A DNA stretch of 64,000 nt, taken from Streptomyces noursei ATCC 11455 (GTDB lineage: Bacteria > Actinomycetota > Actinomycetes > Streptomycetales > Streptomycetaceae). A program made the translations under genes and the position numbers. Within the stretch, counting starts at the first letter, position 1, and each line of letters begins with the position of its first letter. This document shows, one piece after another, positions 38,201 to 45,109 of the stretch. Where the stretch lies: assembly GCF_001704275.1 (NCBI RefSeq), contig NZ_CP011533.1, positions 6,758,001-6,822,000 on the forward strand. Reading direction: 5' to 3'. The notes under the pieces are model-generated. The model was given only the letters and a program-made list of their open reading frames with translations. It searched no databases and was not told where the DNA came from.

Positions 38201-38840
38201 CGAGTGGGACAAGACCTATCTGCTCGCCCAGGAGCGCGAGATGCTCGGCCTCTACGTCTCCGACCACCCGCTCTTCGGGCTGGAGCACGTGCTGAGCGAC
38301 AAGGCGGACGCCGCCATCGCCCAGCTGACCGGCGGCGACTACTCCGACGGCTCGATCGTCACCATCGGCGGCATCATCTCGGGCCTGCAGCGCAAGATGA
38401 CCAAGCAGGGCAACGCCTGGGCCATCGCCACCGTCGAGGACCTCGCCGGCTCCCTCGACTGCATGTTCTTCCCGGCGACCTACCAGCTGGTGTCCACCCA
38501 ACTCGTCGAGGACGCCGTGGTGTTCGTCAAGGGCCGGCTCGACAAGCGGGAGGACGTGCCGCGGCTGGTCGCCATGGAGATGATGGTCCCCGACCTCTCG
38601 GAGGCCGGCGCCAACGCCCCGGTGACGATCACCATCCCGGCGGTGAAGGTCACCCCGCCGATGGTCGAGAAGCTCGGTGAGGTGCTCAGCAGCCACCGCG
38701 GTTCGACCGAGGTCCGCATCCGGCTCCAGGGCGTGCGGAAGACCACGGTGCTCCGCCTGGACCGCCACCGGGTCACCGCCGACCCGTCGTTGTTCGGCGA
38801 TCTGAAGGTGCTGCTCGGCCCGTCCTGCCTGGCTGGCTGA
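35286..38840 (+). CDS. dnaE: DNA polymerase III alpha subunit DnaE (DnaE1)
   Basis: The replicative polymerase catalytic subunit, 1184 residues. The N-terminal PHP domain starts THLHVHTQYSLLDGAARL, with the metal-binding histidines intact. The polymerase palm contains GPGRGSAAGSIVAYA near residue 380 and the catalytic aspartates D421 and D423 in PDVDIDFDE. The third acidic residue is in KMDFLGLRNL near residue 585. A helix-hairpin-helix region and an OB fold with GGIISGLQRKMTKQGNAWA (near 1030) follow. Length matches DnaE1 enzymes. GTG 35286 follows GGAGG. Confidence 0.97.
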   Translation: MAPSSRPPFTHLHVHTQYSLLDGAARLSDMFKACKDMGMTHIAMSDHGNLHGAYDFFHSAQKAGVTPIIGIEAYVAPESRRNKRKIQWGQPHQKRDDVSGSGGYTHKTIWAANKTGLHNLFKLSSDAYAEGWLQKWPRMDKETISQWSEGLIASTGCPSGELQTRLRLGQFDEALKSAAEYQDIFGKDRYFLELMDHGIEIERRVRDGLLEIGKKLGIPPLVTNDSHYTYAHEATAHDALLCIQTGKNLSDPDRFKFDGTGYYLKSTDEMYAIDSSDAWQEGCRNTLLVAEQVDTTGMFEKRDLMPRFDIPEEGYTNTTWFKEEVRRGMLRRFPGGVPEDRQKQAEYEMDVIIQMGFPGYFLVVADFIMWAKNNGIAVGPGRGSAAGSIVAYAMGITDLDPIEHGLIFERFLNPERVSMPDVDIDFDERRRVEVIRYVTEKYGADKVAMIGTYGKIKAKNAIKDSARVLGYPYAMGDRLTKAMPADVLGKGIDLDGITNPSHPRYNEAGEIRGMYENEPDVKKVIDTAKGVEGLVRQMGVHAAGVIMSSEPIIDHAPIWVRHTDGVTITQWDYPQCESLGLIKMDFLGLRNLTIMDDAVKMVEANKGVKLELLSVPLDDPKTYELLCRGDTLGVFQFDGGPMRSLLRQMQPDNFEDISAVSALYRPGPMGMNSHTNYAERKNGRQEITPIHPELEAPLKETLGLTYGLIVYQEQVQKAAQIVAGYSLGEADILRRVMGKKKPEELAKNFTIFQAGARKNGYSDAAIQALWDVLVPFAGYAFNKAHSSAYGLVTYWTAYLKANYPAEYMSALLTSVRDDKDKSAVYLNECRRMGIKVLPPNVNESEANFAAQGDDVILFGLTAVRNVGQNVVESIIRCRKAKGKYSSFPDYLDKVDAVVCNKRTTESLIKAGAFDEMGHTRKGLMAHYEPMIDNVVQVKRKEAEGQFDLFGGMGDDSTDDGPGFGLDVEFSEDEWDKTYLLAQEREMLGLYVSDHPLFGLEHVLSDKADAAIAQLTGGDYSDGSIVTIGGIISGLQRKMTKQGNAWAIATVEDLAGSLDCMFFPATYQLVSTQLVEDAVVFVKGRLDKREDVPRLVAMEMMVPDLSEAGANAPVTITIPAVKVTPPMVEKLGEVLSSHRGSTEVRIRLQGVRKTTVLRLDRHRVTADPSLFGDLKVLLGPSCLAG

Positions 38841-38883
38841 GCATCCGGCCGGGGCGTCGCCGCGGCCCCGGTCCCCGATGCGA

Positions 38884-38920
38884 CGAGGGGCGCGCCCGCA
38901 CGGTTCGGGCGCGCCCCTCG
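38884..38920. terminator. Terminator between dnaE and the convergent small gene
   Basis: Perfect 15-bp stem (38884-38898 with 38906-38920) with a 7-nt loop, 43 bp after the dnaE stop. It can serve both convergent genes. Confidence 0.85.
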
Positions 38921-38979
38921 GCAAGTCATCGGTGGTGCGGGGCAGTTGGGGTGCTGCCGGGCGGCTTCACCGGGATGTG

Positions 38980-39144
38980 TCAGTTGTGGCCGAAGCGGCG
39001 CTGGTGCTTGCGCGCGACGTCCGACGGGCTGGCCTGGGCCTGCGAGTGCGAGATCGCTTCGAGGGTCGACTTCTCGGACCGCTGCTGGCCGCGCTCGGGC
39101 TCGCTCGCCTTGGGCTGCTTCCGTTCCTTCTTGTTCTTGGCCAT
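38980..39144 (-). CDS. Conserved small basic protein (54 residues)
   Basis: A short gene of 54 residues beginning MAKNKKERKQPK and ending RKHQRRFGHN. It is rich in Lys, Arg, Gln and Ser, has no membrane segment and looks disordered. ATG 39144 is preceded by AGGAGG at 7 nt, one of the best ribosome sites in the region, and the gene ends just before the dnaE terminator. Function is unknown. The composition would suit RNA or ribosome contact, which is inference only. No Cys is present. Confidence 0.8.
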   Translation of the reverse strand: MAKNKKERKQPKASEPERGQQRSEKSTLEAISHSQAQASPSDVARKHQRRFGHN

Positions 39145-39413
39145 GATCGTGCCTCCTGGGGGGGATCTTGGGATCGGCCGGAATCAGACTTACACGGCGG
39201 ACACATCACTGCATTTCGGGCAATTACCCTGAGTGATGGCGGCAGTTACGCGCCGTGCGACTGGCCGAACGTGAATACGCCACGCCGAAGATCGAGTTCG
39301 TGCAGATAACCCCCGTTCGGTCGGGCAGACTCGAAGGAAGCCGAAGAGCACTCGTGCCACGGGCGGAGCCGGGGGGCGTCCGGACTTCAGCACCTCAGGG
39401 AAGAGGGTGGAAC

Positions 39414-40694
39414 GTGGACCGCTGCGTCGTCCTGGTCGACGCCGGGTATCTGCTCGGTGCCGCCGCCAGCCTGCTCGCCGGAGAACCCGCCCGTTCCCGG
39501 ATCACCGTCGACCACGCCGCCCTCATCCAGGGCCTGCGCCAGCGCGCCGAGGCCGACACCGAACGGCCGCTGCTGCGGATCTACTGGTTCGACGGCGCCC
39601 CCGACCGCGTCCCGCAGCCCGAACACCGCCGACTGCGGGTGATGCCCCGGGTCACCGTCCGGCTGGGCGCCCTGACGCGCAGCGACGGACGCTGGGCGCA
39701 GAAGGGCGTGGACGCCGCCATGCACGCCGAGCTGACCGAACTCGCCCGCAACCGCGCCTGCTCCGACATCGTCCTGGTCACCGGCGACGGCGATCTGCTG
39801 CCCGGCCTGATGTCCGCCAAGGAGCACGGCGTCGCCGTCCACCTCTGGGCCGTCCAGGCCGCCGACGGCGACTACAACCAGTCCGAGGACCTGGTCGCCG
39901 AGGCCGACGAGCGGCGGGTGCTGGACCGCGCCTGGATCACCGGCGCGGTCCGCGCCAAGGAGCTGGGCGGCCCCTGCGCCCCGCCGCCCGCCCCGCGACC
40001 CGAGATCGCCGCGATCCTCTCCGCCCCGCTCCCGGAGACCGCGGTCGCCGCGGCGGCGGCCGCCGCGTCCGGCTCCGGACCGGACCCCGCGGGCGGCGGC
40101 AACGGTGCCACCCGCCCGGTGCCCGACGGCGACCGCGAGGAGTCCTCCGGCGAGACCGGCTCCGGCGGCTCCCGTGGCGTCCCCACCCCCAAGGACCTCG
40201 CCGGCCTCGGCCGCCCCGCGCACGTCGTCCAGGGCTCCGCCCCGAACTCCGCCCCGAACGGCACCCAGCCCGCCGCCACCCTCCGCTGGTCCTCCGACAA
40301 GGGCTGGATCGAGCGCGGCGGCCCGCTCGGCGAACCGGCCGAGACCGCCTCGCTGCCCACCCTCGCCCAGCTCACCAGCGCCGAGCAGCGCTGGGCCGAC
40401 CGCGAGGAGGACATCACCGCGGTCGGCGGCGACCCCTTCGAGGTCGGCCAGGTCTTCGCCCGCCGCTGGACCGAGCGGCTCTCCGACTCCGTCCACCTCC
40501 AGCAGCTCTCGACGGAGTACCCCCGCATCCCGCACCGCATCGACGGGGAACTGCTCCGCTACGCCGCCCGCTTCGGCCTGCTCGCCCACAAGGACGACCA
40601 GATCGACGAGCACGACCGCTACGCCATCCGGGCCGGCTTCTGGCGCGAGGTCGACCTCCGCACCGCCGCCGAACACACCCCGATCGGCGACTGA
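39414..40694 (+). CDS. NYN-domain (PIN-like) putative ribonuclease
   Basis: A 426-residue protein with an N-terminal NYN/DUF88 domain (about residues 1-165). The conserved acidic residues of PIN-like nucleases are visible: D9 in VVLVDAGYLL, the aspartate in KGVDAAMHAEL near residue 102, and TGDGD near 122. These suggest a metal-dependent RNase. An Ala/Gly/Pro-rich linker (about 185-290) follows, and then a C-terminal region of about 110 residues that I do not recognise. The GTG at 39414 is favoured because the domain starts there. The 269-bp gap upstream (39145-39413) shows no gene. Confidence 0.85.
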   Translation: MDRCVVLVDAGYLLGAAASLLAGEPARSRITVDHAALIQGLRQRAEADTERPLLRIYWFDGAPDRVPQPEHRRLRVMPRVTVRLGALTRSDGRWAQKGVDAAMHAELTELARNRACSDIVLVTGDGDLLPGLMSAKEHGVAVHLWAVQAADGDYNQSEDLVAEADERRVLDRAWITGAVRAKELGGPCAPPPAPRPEIAAILSAPLPETAVAAAAAAASGSGPDPAGGGNGATRPVPDGDREESSGETGSGGSRGVPTPKDLAGLGRPAHVVQGSAPNSAPNGTQPAATLRWSSDKGWIERGGPLGEPAETASLPTLAQLTSAEQRWADREEDITAVGGDPFEVGQVFARRWTERLSDSVHLQQLSTEYPRIPHRIDGELLRYAARFGLLAHKDDQIDEHDRYAIRAGFWREVDLRTAAEHTPIGD

Positions 40695-40774
40695 CGGCCC
40701 GCCCGCACGCGGCGCGCCGGCCGTACGCGCCGGTCCCGTGGAGCCCCAGGGGCGGGAGGCCGCCCGGGGCCGCG

Positions 40775-40780
40775 TACTCT
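40775..40780 (+). promoter_or_regulatory. -10 hexamer of the ABC exporter operon
   Basis: TACTCT ends 9 nt before the GTG start at 40789 and no ribosome site is present, which suggests a leaderless or nearly leaderless transcript. Confidence 0.35.
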
Positions 40781-40788
40781 CGTCACTC

Positions 40789-41799
40789 GTGAAGACGGGC
40801 GCAAAACAGGTGGAGCACGGCGCGCCGGTGTGCGTCGTGCGGGACCTGGTCAAGACCTATCCCGCGCTGCGCGGGCGGCGCGGGGCGGACCGGGCGCCCG
40901 CGGTGCGCGCCAGCGACGGCATCAGCCTCGACGTCCGGCGCGGCGAGATCTTCGGGCTGCTCGGCCCCAACGGCGCCGGCAAGTCCACCCTGGTCCGCCA
41001 GCTGACCGGACTGCTCAGGCCGGACTCCGGCAGCATCGTCGTCCTCGGCCACGACCTGGTGCGGCACCCGGAGCGGGCCGCCCGGCTGCTGGGCTACCTG
41101 GGCCAGGAGTCGACCGCGCTGGACGAGCTGACCGTCTCCCTCGCCGTGGAGACCACCGGCCGGCTGCGCGGCCTGGACGCCGGCGCCGCCCGCGCCGAAC
41201 GCGACGCGGTCCTCGACGAGCTGGGCCTGGGCCCGATCGCCGGTCGGGCGCTGAAGAAGCTCTCCGGCGGCCAGCGGCGGCTGGCCTGCTTCGCCACCGC
41301 GCTGATCGGCGAGCGCCCGCTGCTGGTGCTCGACGAGCCGACCACCGGCATGGACCCGGTCGCCCGGCGCGCCGTGTGGGCCGCGGTGGACCGCCGCCGC
41401 GCCGAGCGGGGCGCCACCGTCGTCCTGGTCACCCACAACGTCCTGGAGGCCGAGAGCGTGCTCGACCGGGTCGCGGTGATCGACCAGGGCCGGGTGATCG
41501 CCTGCGACACGCCGGGCCGGCTGAAGGAACTGGTGGGGGAGGAGGTCCGGCTGGAGCTGGTCTGGCGGGACCGGCCCCCGCTCGACGTCCCCGAGGTCGC
41601 CGCCCTCGCCGCCGAGGCCCGCACCGCCGGCCGCCGCTGGACCCTGCGGCTGCCCGCCGACCGGGCCCGCTCCGCGGTCACCGCGGTCACCGCCGGGCCC
41701 GCCTTCGCGGCCCTGGACGACTTCACCCTGGCCACGCCGAGCCTGGAGGACGTCTACGTCTCCCTGGGCGGGCGCGCGGAGGGGCTGGTAAAAGCGTGA
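40789..41799 (+). CDS. ABC transporter ATP-binding protein (drug/export type)
   Basis: A 336-residue ATPase of the type paired with ABC2-type exporters. Walker A GPNGAGKST (59-67), signature LSGGQRR, Walker B LLVLDEPTTG and the switch histidine in VLVTHN are all present. The C-terminal extension of about 80 residues after the nucleotide-binding domain is typical of DrrA-like exporters. The permease follows at 41906. The substrate is unknown. GTG 40789; the longer open frame lies inside the NYN gene. Confidence 0.93.
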   Translation: MKTGAKQVEHGAPVCVVRDLVKTYPALRGRRGADRAPAVRASDGISLDVRRGEIFGLLGPNGAGKSTLVRQLTGLLRPDSGSIVVLGHDLVRHPERAARLLGYLGQESTALDELTVSLAVETTGRLRGLDAGAARAERDAVLDELGLGPIAGRALKKLSGGQRRLACFATALIGERPLLVLDEPTTGMDPVARRAVWAAVDRRRAERGATVVLVTHNVLEAESVLDRVAVIDQGRVIACDTPGRLKELVGEEVRLELVWRDRPPLDVPEVAALAAEARTAGRRWTLRLPADRARSAVTAVTAGPAFAALDDFTLATPSLEDVYVSLGGRAEGLVKA

Positions 41800-41905
41800 G
41801 CGCGGCGGTACCCCCGGCCGGAGGCCGGACGAGGACTGGCCCGAGCGGGCGCCCGCTCGCCCGTACGACGGACCGACGGTGGGTCGGGGAAAGCTGGGTG
41901 ACGGC

Positions 41906-42730
41906 GTGAGTGTGGTGTCCGCGCGGGCGGCGACCGGGACCGGAGCCGAACCGGACGGCGGCGGGGCCGGCGAGGTCGCCCCGCTCGCGCCCCGGGCCCG
42001 GCTGCTGCCCGCGCTGGGCGCCGTCTACCGCGCCCAGCTCTCCCGGGCCCGGGTCGCCCGGATCCCGCTGCTGTTCGTGGCCACCTTCCAGTCCGTCGGG
42101 ATCATGGTCCTGCTGCGCGGGGTGGTCAGCGGCGGCGACCCGGCCTGGTCGGTGGTCGCCGGCTCCGCGGTGCTGGTCGTCGCCTTCGTCGCGCTGAACC
42201 TGCTGGCCCAGTACTTCGGTCAGCTGCGGGCCGGCGGCGGCCTCGACCACTACGCGACGCTGCCGGTGCCGCCGGCCGCCGTGGTGCTCGGCGCGGCCGC
42301 CGCTTACGCGTCCTTCACGGTGCCGGGGACGGTGGTCACCGCGGTCGTCGGCTGCCTGCTCTTCCAGCTGCCGATGGCCCACCTGTGGGTGCTGGTCGCC
42401 GTCGTCCCGCTCGCCGGCGCGGCGCTGTCCGGGCTGGGCGCGGCCCTCGGGCTGCTCGCCCCGCGGCAGGAACTCGCCACCCTCGGCGGCCAGTTGGGCA
42501 TGTCGGCGGCGCTGCTGCTGGGAGTGCTGCCGGCCGGGCGGATGCCCGAGCCGATCGGCTGGGCCCGCGATCTGCTGCCCTCCACCTACGGGGTGGAGGC
42601 GCTGGCACGGACCTTCGCCCCGCATCCCGACTGGTTGGCGGTCGCCGGCGACCTGGGCATCTGCGCGGCCGTCGGGGTGCTCTCGCTGGCCCTGGCGACG
42701 TGGGCGTACCGCCGGGCGGCGGTCCGGTGA
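41906..42730 (+). CDS. ABC-2 type transporter permease
   Basis: A membrane permease of about 274 residues with six hydrophobic segments from about residue 45, including VSGGDPAWSVVAGSAVLVVA and LFQLPMAHLWVLVAVVPLAG. The C-terminal PEPIGWARDLLPSTYGVEAL is common in ABC2-type permeases. It partners the ATPase at 40789-41799. GTG 41906 is one possible start; GTG 41879 in the same frame would add nine residues, and no ribosome site decides between them. The 106-bp gap between the two genes holds no other frame of interest. Confidence 0.88.
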   Translation: MSVVSARAATGTGAEPDGGGAGEVAPLAPRARLLPALGAVYRAQLSRARVARIPLLFVATFQSVGIMVLLRGVVSGGDPAWSVVAGSAVLVVAFVALNLLAQYFGQLRAGGGLDHYATLPVPPAAVVLGAAAAYASFTVPGTVVTAVVGCLLFQLPMAHLWVLVAVVPLAGAALSGLGAALGLLAPRQELATLGGQLGMSAALLLGVLPAGRMPEPIGWARDLLPSTYGVEALARTFAPHPDWLAVAGDLGICAAVGVLSLALATWAYRRAAVR

Positions 42731-42795
42731 GCGCGGCCGCCGCCCCTAATAGGTGCCTTGGGCGTCCTGCTGCCGGAACCACGGCGTCGGCCTGG

Positions 42796-42801
42796 CACGA
42801 T
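42796..42801 (+). promoter_or_regulatory. -10 hexamer for a leaderless transcript at 42808
   Basis: CACGAT ends 7 nt before the GTG start at 42808, the spacing expected when transcription begins on the start codon. Confidence 0.4.
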
Positions 42802-42807
42802 GACGGG

Positions 42808-43488
42808 GTGACCGCAGCGCAGACGCCCCATGAGAACCAACCGCCCCACGAGAACCAACCGGCCGACGAGCCGCACCGGCAGCAGGACGCCCCCGCCGGG
42901 GAGCCCGCTGCCGCCGCCGACTCCGCAGCCGGCCCCGAACTCGCCCGCGAGCTGCGGGAGGGCGTGCTGATCGCGCTGGCGGTCGCGGTGAGCGGGGTGC
43001 TGCTGGGCGTGCTGTGGGCCTGGCTGGCGCCGCGCGTGCCGCTGATCGCGGACACCCACAACGTCTACCTCAAGAACACCGAGGGCGAGGAGGCGATCGG
43101 CGCCGACGGCACCTTCGTCCTGCTCGCGTTCGGCTTCGGCGTGCTCAGCGCGGCCGTGGTCTTCCTCTTCCGGCGCCGCGGCGGCATTCCGCTGGTGGTG
43201 TCGCTGGCCGTGGGCGGCCTGCTGGCCGCCGTGCTGGGCTGGCTCATGGGCATGTGGCTGGGCCCCACCCCGGACGTGGTCGCGCACGCCAAGCAGGTCG
43301 GCGCCGGGGTCGTCTTCGACGGCCCGCTGCGGCTCCAGGCCAAGGGCGCCCTGCTGGCCTGGCCGATCGCCGGCATGCTCACCCAGATCGCGCTGAGCGG
43401 GCTGTTCGGGCCGCGCGACCCGGAACCGGACGGGCTGATGGTGCCGGACTGGTCCGGGCACCACCAGCAGCCGCCGACGGCCGACTGA
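42808..43488 (+). CDS. Hypothetical membrane protein (DUF2567-like)
   Basis: A 226-residue protein: an acidic, Gln/His/Pro-rich head of about 50 residues containing a near-perfect repeat of PHENQP, then four hydrophobic segments. The first begins EGVLIALAVAVSGVLLGVLWAWLAP, and the loop after it contains LIADTHNVYLKNTEGEEAIGADG. The layout resembles actinobacterial DUF2567 proteins, but I am not certain of the family. Start GTG 42808 fits the -10 hexamer at 42796. It may be followed by a terminator that overlaps the next gene on the other strand. Confidence 0.75.
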   Translation: MTAAQTPHENQPPHENQPADEPHRQQDAPAGEPAAAADSAAGPELARELREGVLIALAVAVSGVLLGVLWAWLAPRVPLIADTHNVYLKNTEGEEAIGADGTFVLLAFGFGVLSAAVVFLFRRRGGIPLVVSLAVGGLLAAVLGWLMGMWLGPTPDVVAHAKQVGAGVVFDGPLRLQAKGALLAWPIAGMLTQIALSGLFGPRDPEPDGLMVPDWSGHHQQPPTAD

Positions 43489-43494
43489 CCGCTC

Positions 43495-43522
43495 CGCCGG
43501 CCGCCCCTCAGGACGGCCGGCG
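43495..43522. terminator. Candidate bidirectional terminator
   Basis: A 9-bp perfect stem (43495-43503 with 43514-43522) with a 10-nt loop lies between two convergent genes. The loop contains the stop codon of the minus-strand bL37-like gene. Confidence 0.4.
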
Positions 43523-43582
43523 ACCGTGGTTGGCCCGCCCCTTCCGGACGCGCCACTTCCGCTTACGGGTCCTCTTCGACAT
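43508..43582 (-). CDS. 24-residue bL37-like ribosomal protein
   Basis: A 24-codon gene: MSKRTRKRKWRVRKGRANHG followed by RRPS. Twelve of 24 residues are Lys or Arg. The ANHGRRP ending corresponds to the ANHGKRP ending of bL37, the 24-residue actinobacterial 50S subunit protein found in mycobacterial ribosome structures; I make this match from memory. ATG 43582 is preceded by GGAGGAGG at 6 nt, a very strong ribosome site. It lies upstream of nothing on its strand and downstream of ybaK, 105 bp away. Confidence 0.72.
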   Translation of the reverse strand: MSKRTRKRKWRVRKGRANHGRRPS

Positions 43583-43687
43583 GGCGTACCTCCTCCCCGG
43601 TCGTAGCCGAGGGCGGGGTGCGGCAGGAAGCCCCGGTGCGGTGCGGCCGGCGGCAACCGGGGGCGCGCGGCGGCGCCGGCGGGGCGC

Positions 43688-44203
43688 TCAACCCCGCGCG
43701 ATCGGTGCCAGTCGGGCGCCCGTCAGCGCGACCAGGTCGTCGGGGGCGAGCTCGACCTCCAGTCCGCGCCGACCCGCCGAGACGCACACCGTCGGCCGGC
43801 CCTGCGCCGAGGCGTCCAGCACCGTCCGCAGCCGCTTGCGCTGCCCCAGTGGCGAGATCCCGCCCAGCACATAGCCGGTGCTGCGCTCGGCCGCCGCCGG
43901 ATCGGCCATCGAGGCCCGCTTGCCGCCCACCGCGGCGGCCAGCGCCTTCAGGTCCAGCGAGCCGGAGACCGGCACCACGGCCACCGTGAGGGTGCCGTCG
44001 ACGTCCGCCAGCAGCGTCTTGAACACCTGGTCGGGGGAGATCCCGAGCGCCTCCGCGGCCTCCTCGCCGTACGAGGCCGCCGCCGGGTCGTGCTCGTAGG
44101 CGTGCACCGTGAACGGGACGCCGGCCGCGGTCAGCGCCACCGTCGCCGGCGTGCCGCCGGACTGCGGGCCGGTCTTCTTCCCCTGCTTCGGCTTCTTCGC
44201 CAC
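43688..44203 (-). CDS. ybaK: Cys-tRNA(Pro) deacylase YbaK/EbsC
   Basis: A 171-residue trans-editing enzyme that hydrolyses Cys-tRNA-Pro made in error by prolyl-tRNA synthetase. The whole protein is the YbaK/ProX domain, with TPATVALTAAGVPFTVHAYEHDP at the start, then LGISPDQVFKTLLA, GSLDLKALAAAVGGKRASMAD with the conserved lysine, and TGYVLGGISPLGQRKRL. The basic head of about 15 residues is variable. ATG 44203 follows the LON-domain gene on the same strand by 65 bp. Confidence 0.94.
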   Translation of the reverse strand: MAKKPKQGKKTGPQSGGTPATVALTAAGVPFTVHAYEHDPAAASYGEEAAEALGISPDQVFKTLLADVDGTLTVAVVPVSGSLDLKALAAAVGGKRASMADPAAAERSTGYVLGGISPLGQRKRLRTVLDASAQGRPTVCVSAGRRGLEVELAPDDLVALTGARLAPIARG

Positions 44204-44268
44204 GGTGCCCTCGCCTCGTTCGCCCGCGGAGCCGCGGCCCCGGGACCGGAGACCCGCGAGCCGGTGTG

Positions 44269-45006
44269 TCAGTTGGGACTGGTCGGCTGCCGGGTCAGCT
44301 CCACGGCCGGCAGCGACGGGAGCTTACCGATCACCGCCGCCTCCTGGCGAAGCAGTTTCAGCTCCTGCCGCAGCCGGTCCGCGGTGTCCGGCGCCGCCAG
44401 CAGCTCCTGCTTGGCAGGCACGTCCAGCACCGCAGCGGCGGCGACCAGGTACGACAGCACCGCCGGGTCGGCGGGCAGGTCCTGGCCGCTGGCGAGGGTC
44501 CGCTCGTTCGCCCAGGCCAGCCGCTTCTGATAGGCGCGGAAGGCCCGCACCACGCCGGAGGCCAGCGCGCCGGCGCCCTCCCCGTGGTCCTCCTCCAGCG
44601 GCTCCAGCTCACCGGTCAGATACGGCCCGGAGGCGTCCACCGACAGCAGCCGGAAGCGGGTGGTGCCGGTGGCCAGGACCTCGTAGCCGCCGCCCGACTT
44701 CTCCTGGATGGTCGCCGCGTCCGCGACGCAGCCGACGGCGTGGAAGGCCCGGACCGGATCGTCGCCGAAGCCCGCGGCCGGGCCGGTGGCGGTCGGCGCG
44801 GTGGCGTCCGGCAGCCCCGGCGCGGTGAACGCCACCTCGCGGCCGTCCCGGATGGCGACCACCGCGAACCGGCGGTCGTCCTCGGGCCGCTCCAGCAGAT
44901 CGCGCATCATCGCCCGGTAGCGCGCCTCGAAGACGTTCAGCGGCAGCACCAGACCCGGGAACAGCACCGAGTTGAGCGGGAACAGCGGCAGACGCAGGGA
45001 GGACAC
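44269..45006 (-). CDS. LON peptidase substrate-binding domain protein
   Basis: A 245-residue protein equal to the N-terminal substrate-binding domain of LonA, without ATPase or protease domains. It starts SSLRLPLFPLNSVLFPGLVLPLNVFEARYR, given here only as the recognised hallmark region (residues 2-31, key residues LFPLNSVLFPG and NVFEARYR). A helical C-terminal part of about 110 residues follows. Stand-alone proteins of this kind are common in bacteria; their role is not known. ATG 45006 is followed by ybaK on the same strand. Confidence 0.88.
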   Translation of the reverse strand: MSSLRLPLFPLNSVLFPGLVLPLNVFEARYRAMMRDLLERPEDDRRFAVVAIRDGREVAFTAPGLPDATAPTATGPAAGFGDDPVRAFHAVGCVADAATIQEKSGGGYEVLATGTTRFRLLSVDASGPYLTGELEPLEEDHGEGAGALASGVVRAFRAYQKRLAWANERTLASGQDLPADPAVLSYLVAAAAVLDVPAKQELLAAPDTADRLRQELKLLRQEAAVIGKLPSLPAVELTRQPTSPN

Positions 45007-45109
45007 AGCCCGTAAGCCTAGAGCCTGTGCCTGGGCGCGCCACCACCCGCACCCGCCTCGGGCCCGTCCGCCGGGTCCCGCCGGGCGTGCCCGCCCCCGG
45101 AAAACGACC

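Noticed and set aside
35184..38924. A 1246-codon open frame on the minus strand opposite dnaE
   Set aside because: It mirrors dnaE, lacks recognisable domains and has skewed Val/Gly/Asp/His composition. Long antisense frames are usual in GC-rich DNA.
39255..39413. An N-terminal extension of the NYN-domain protein from 39255
   Set aside because: The NYN domain begins at GTG 39414. The upstream part is charged, unconserved in appearance and lacks a ribosome site.
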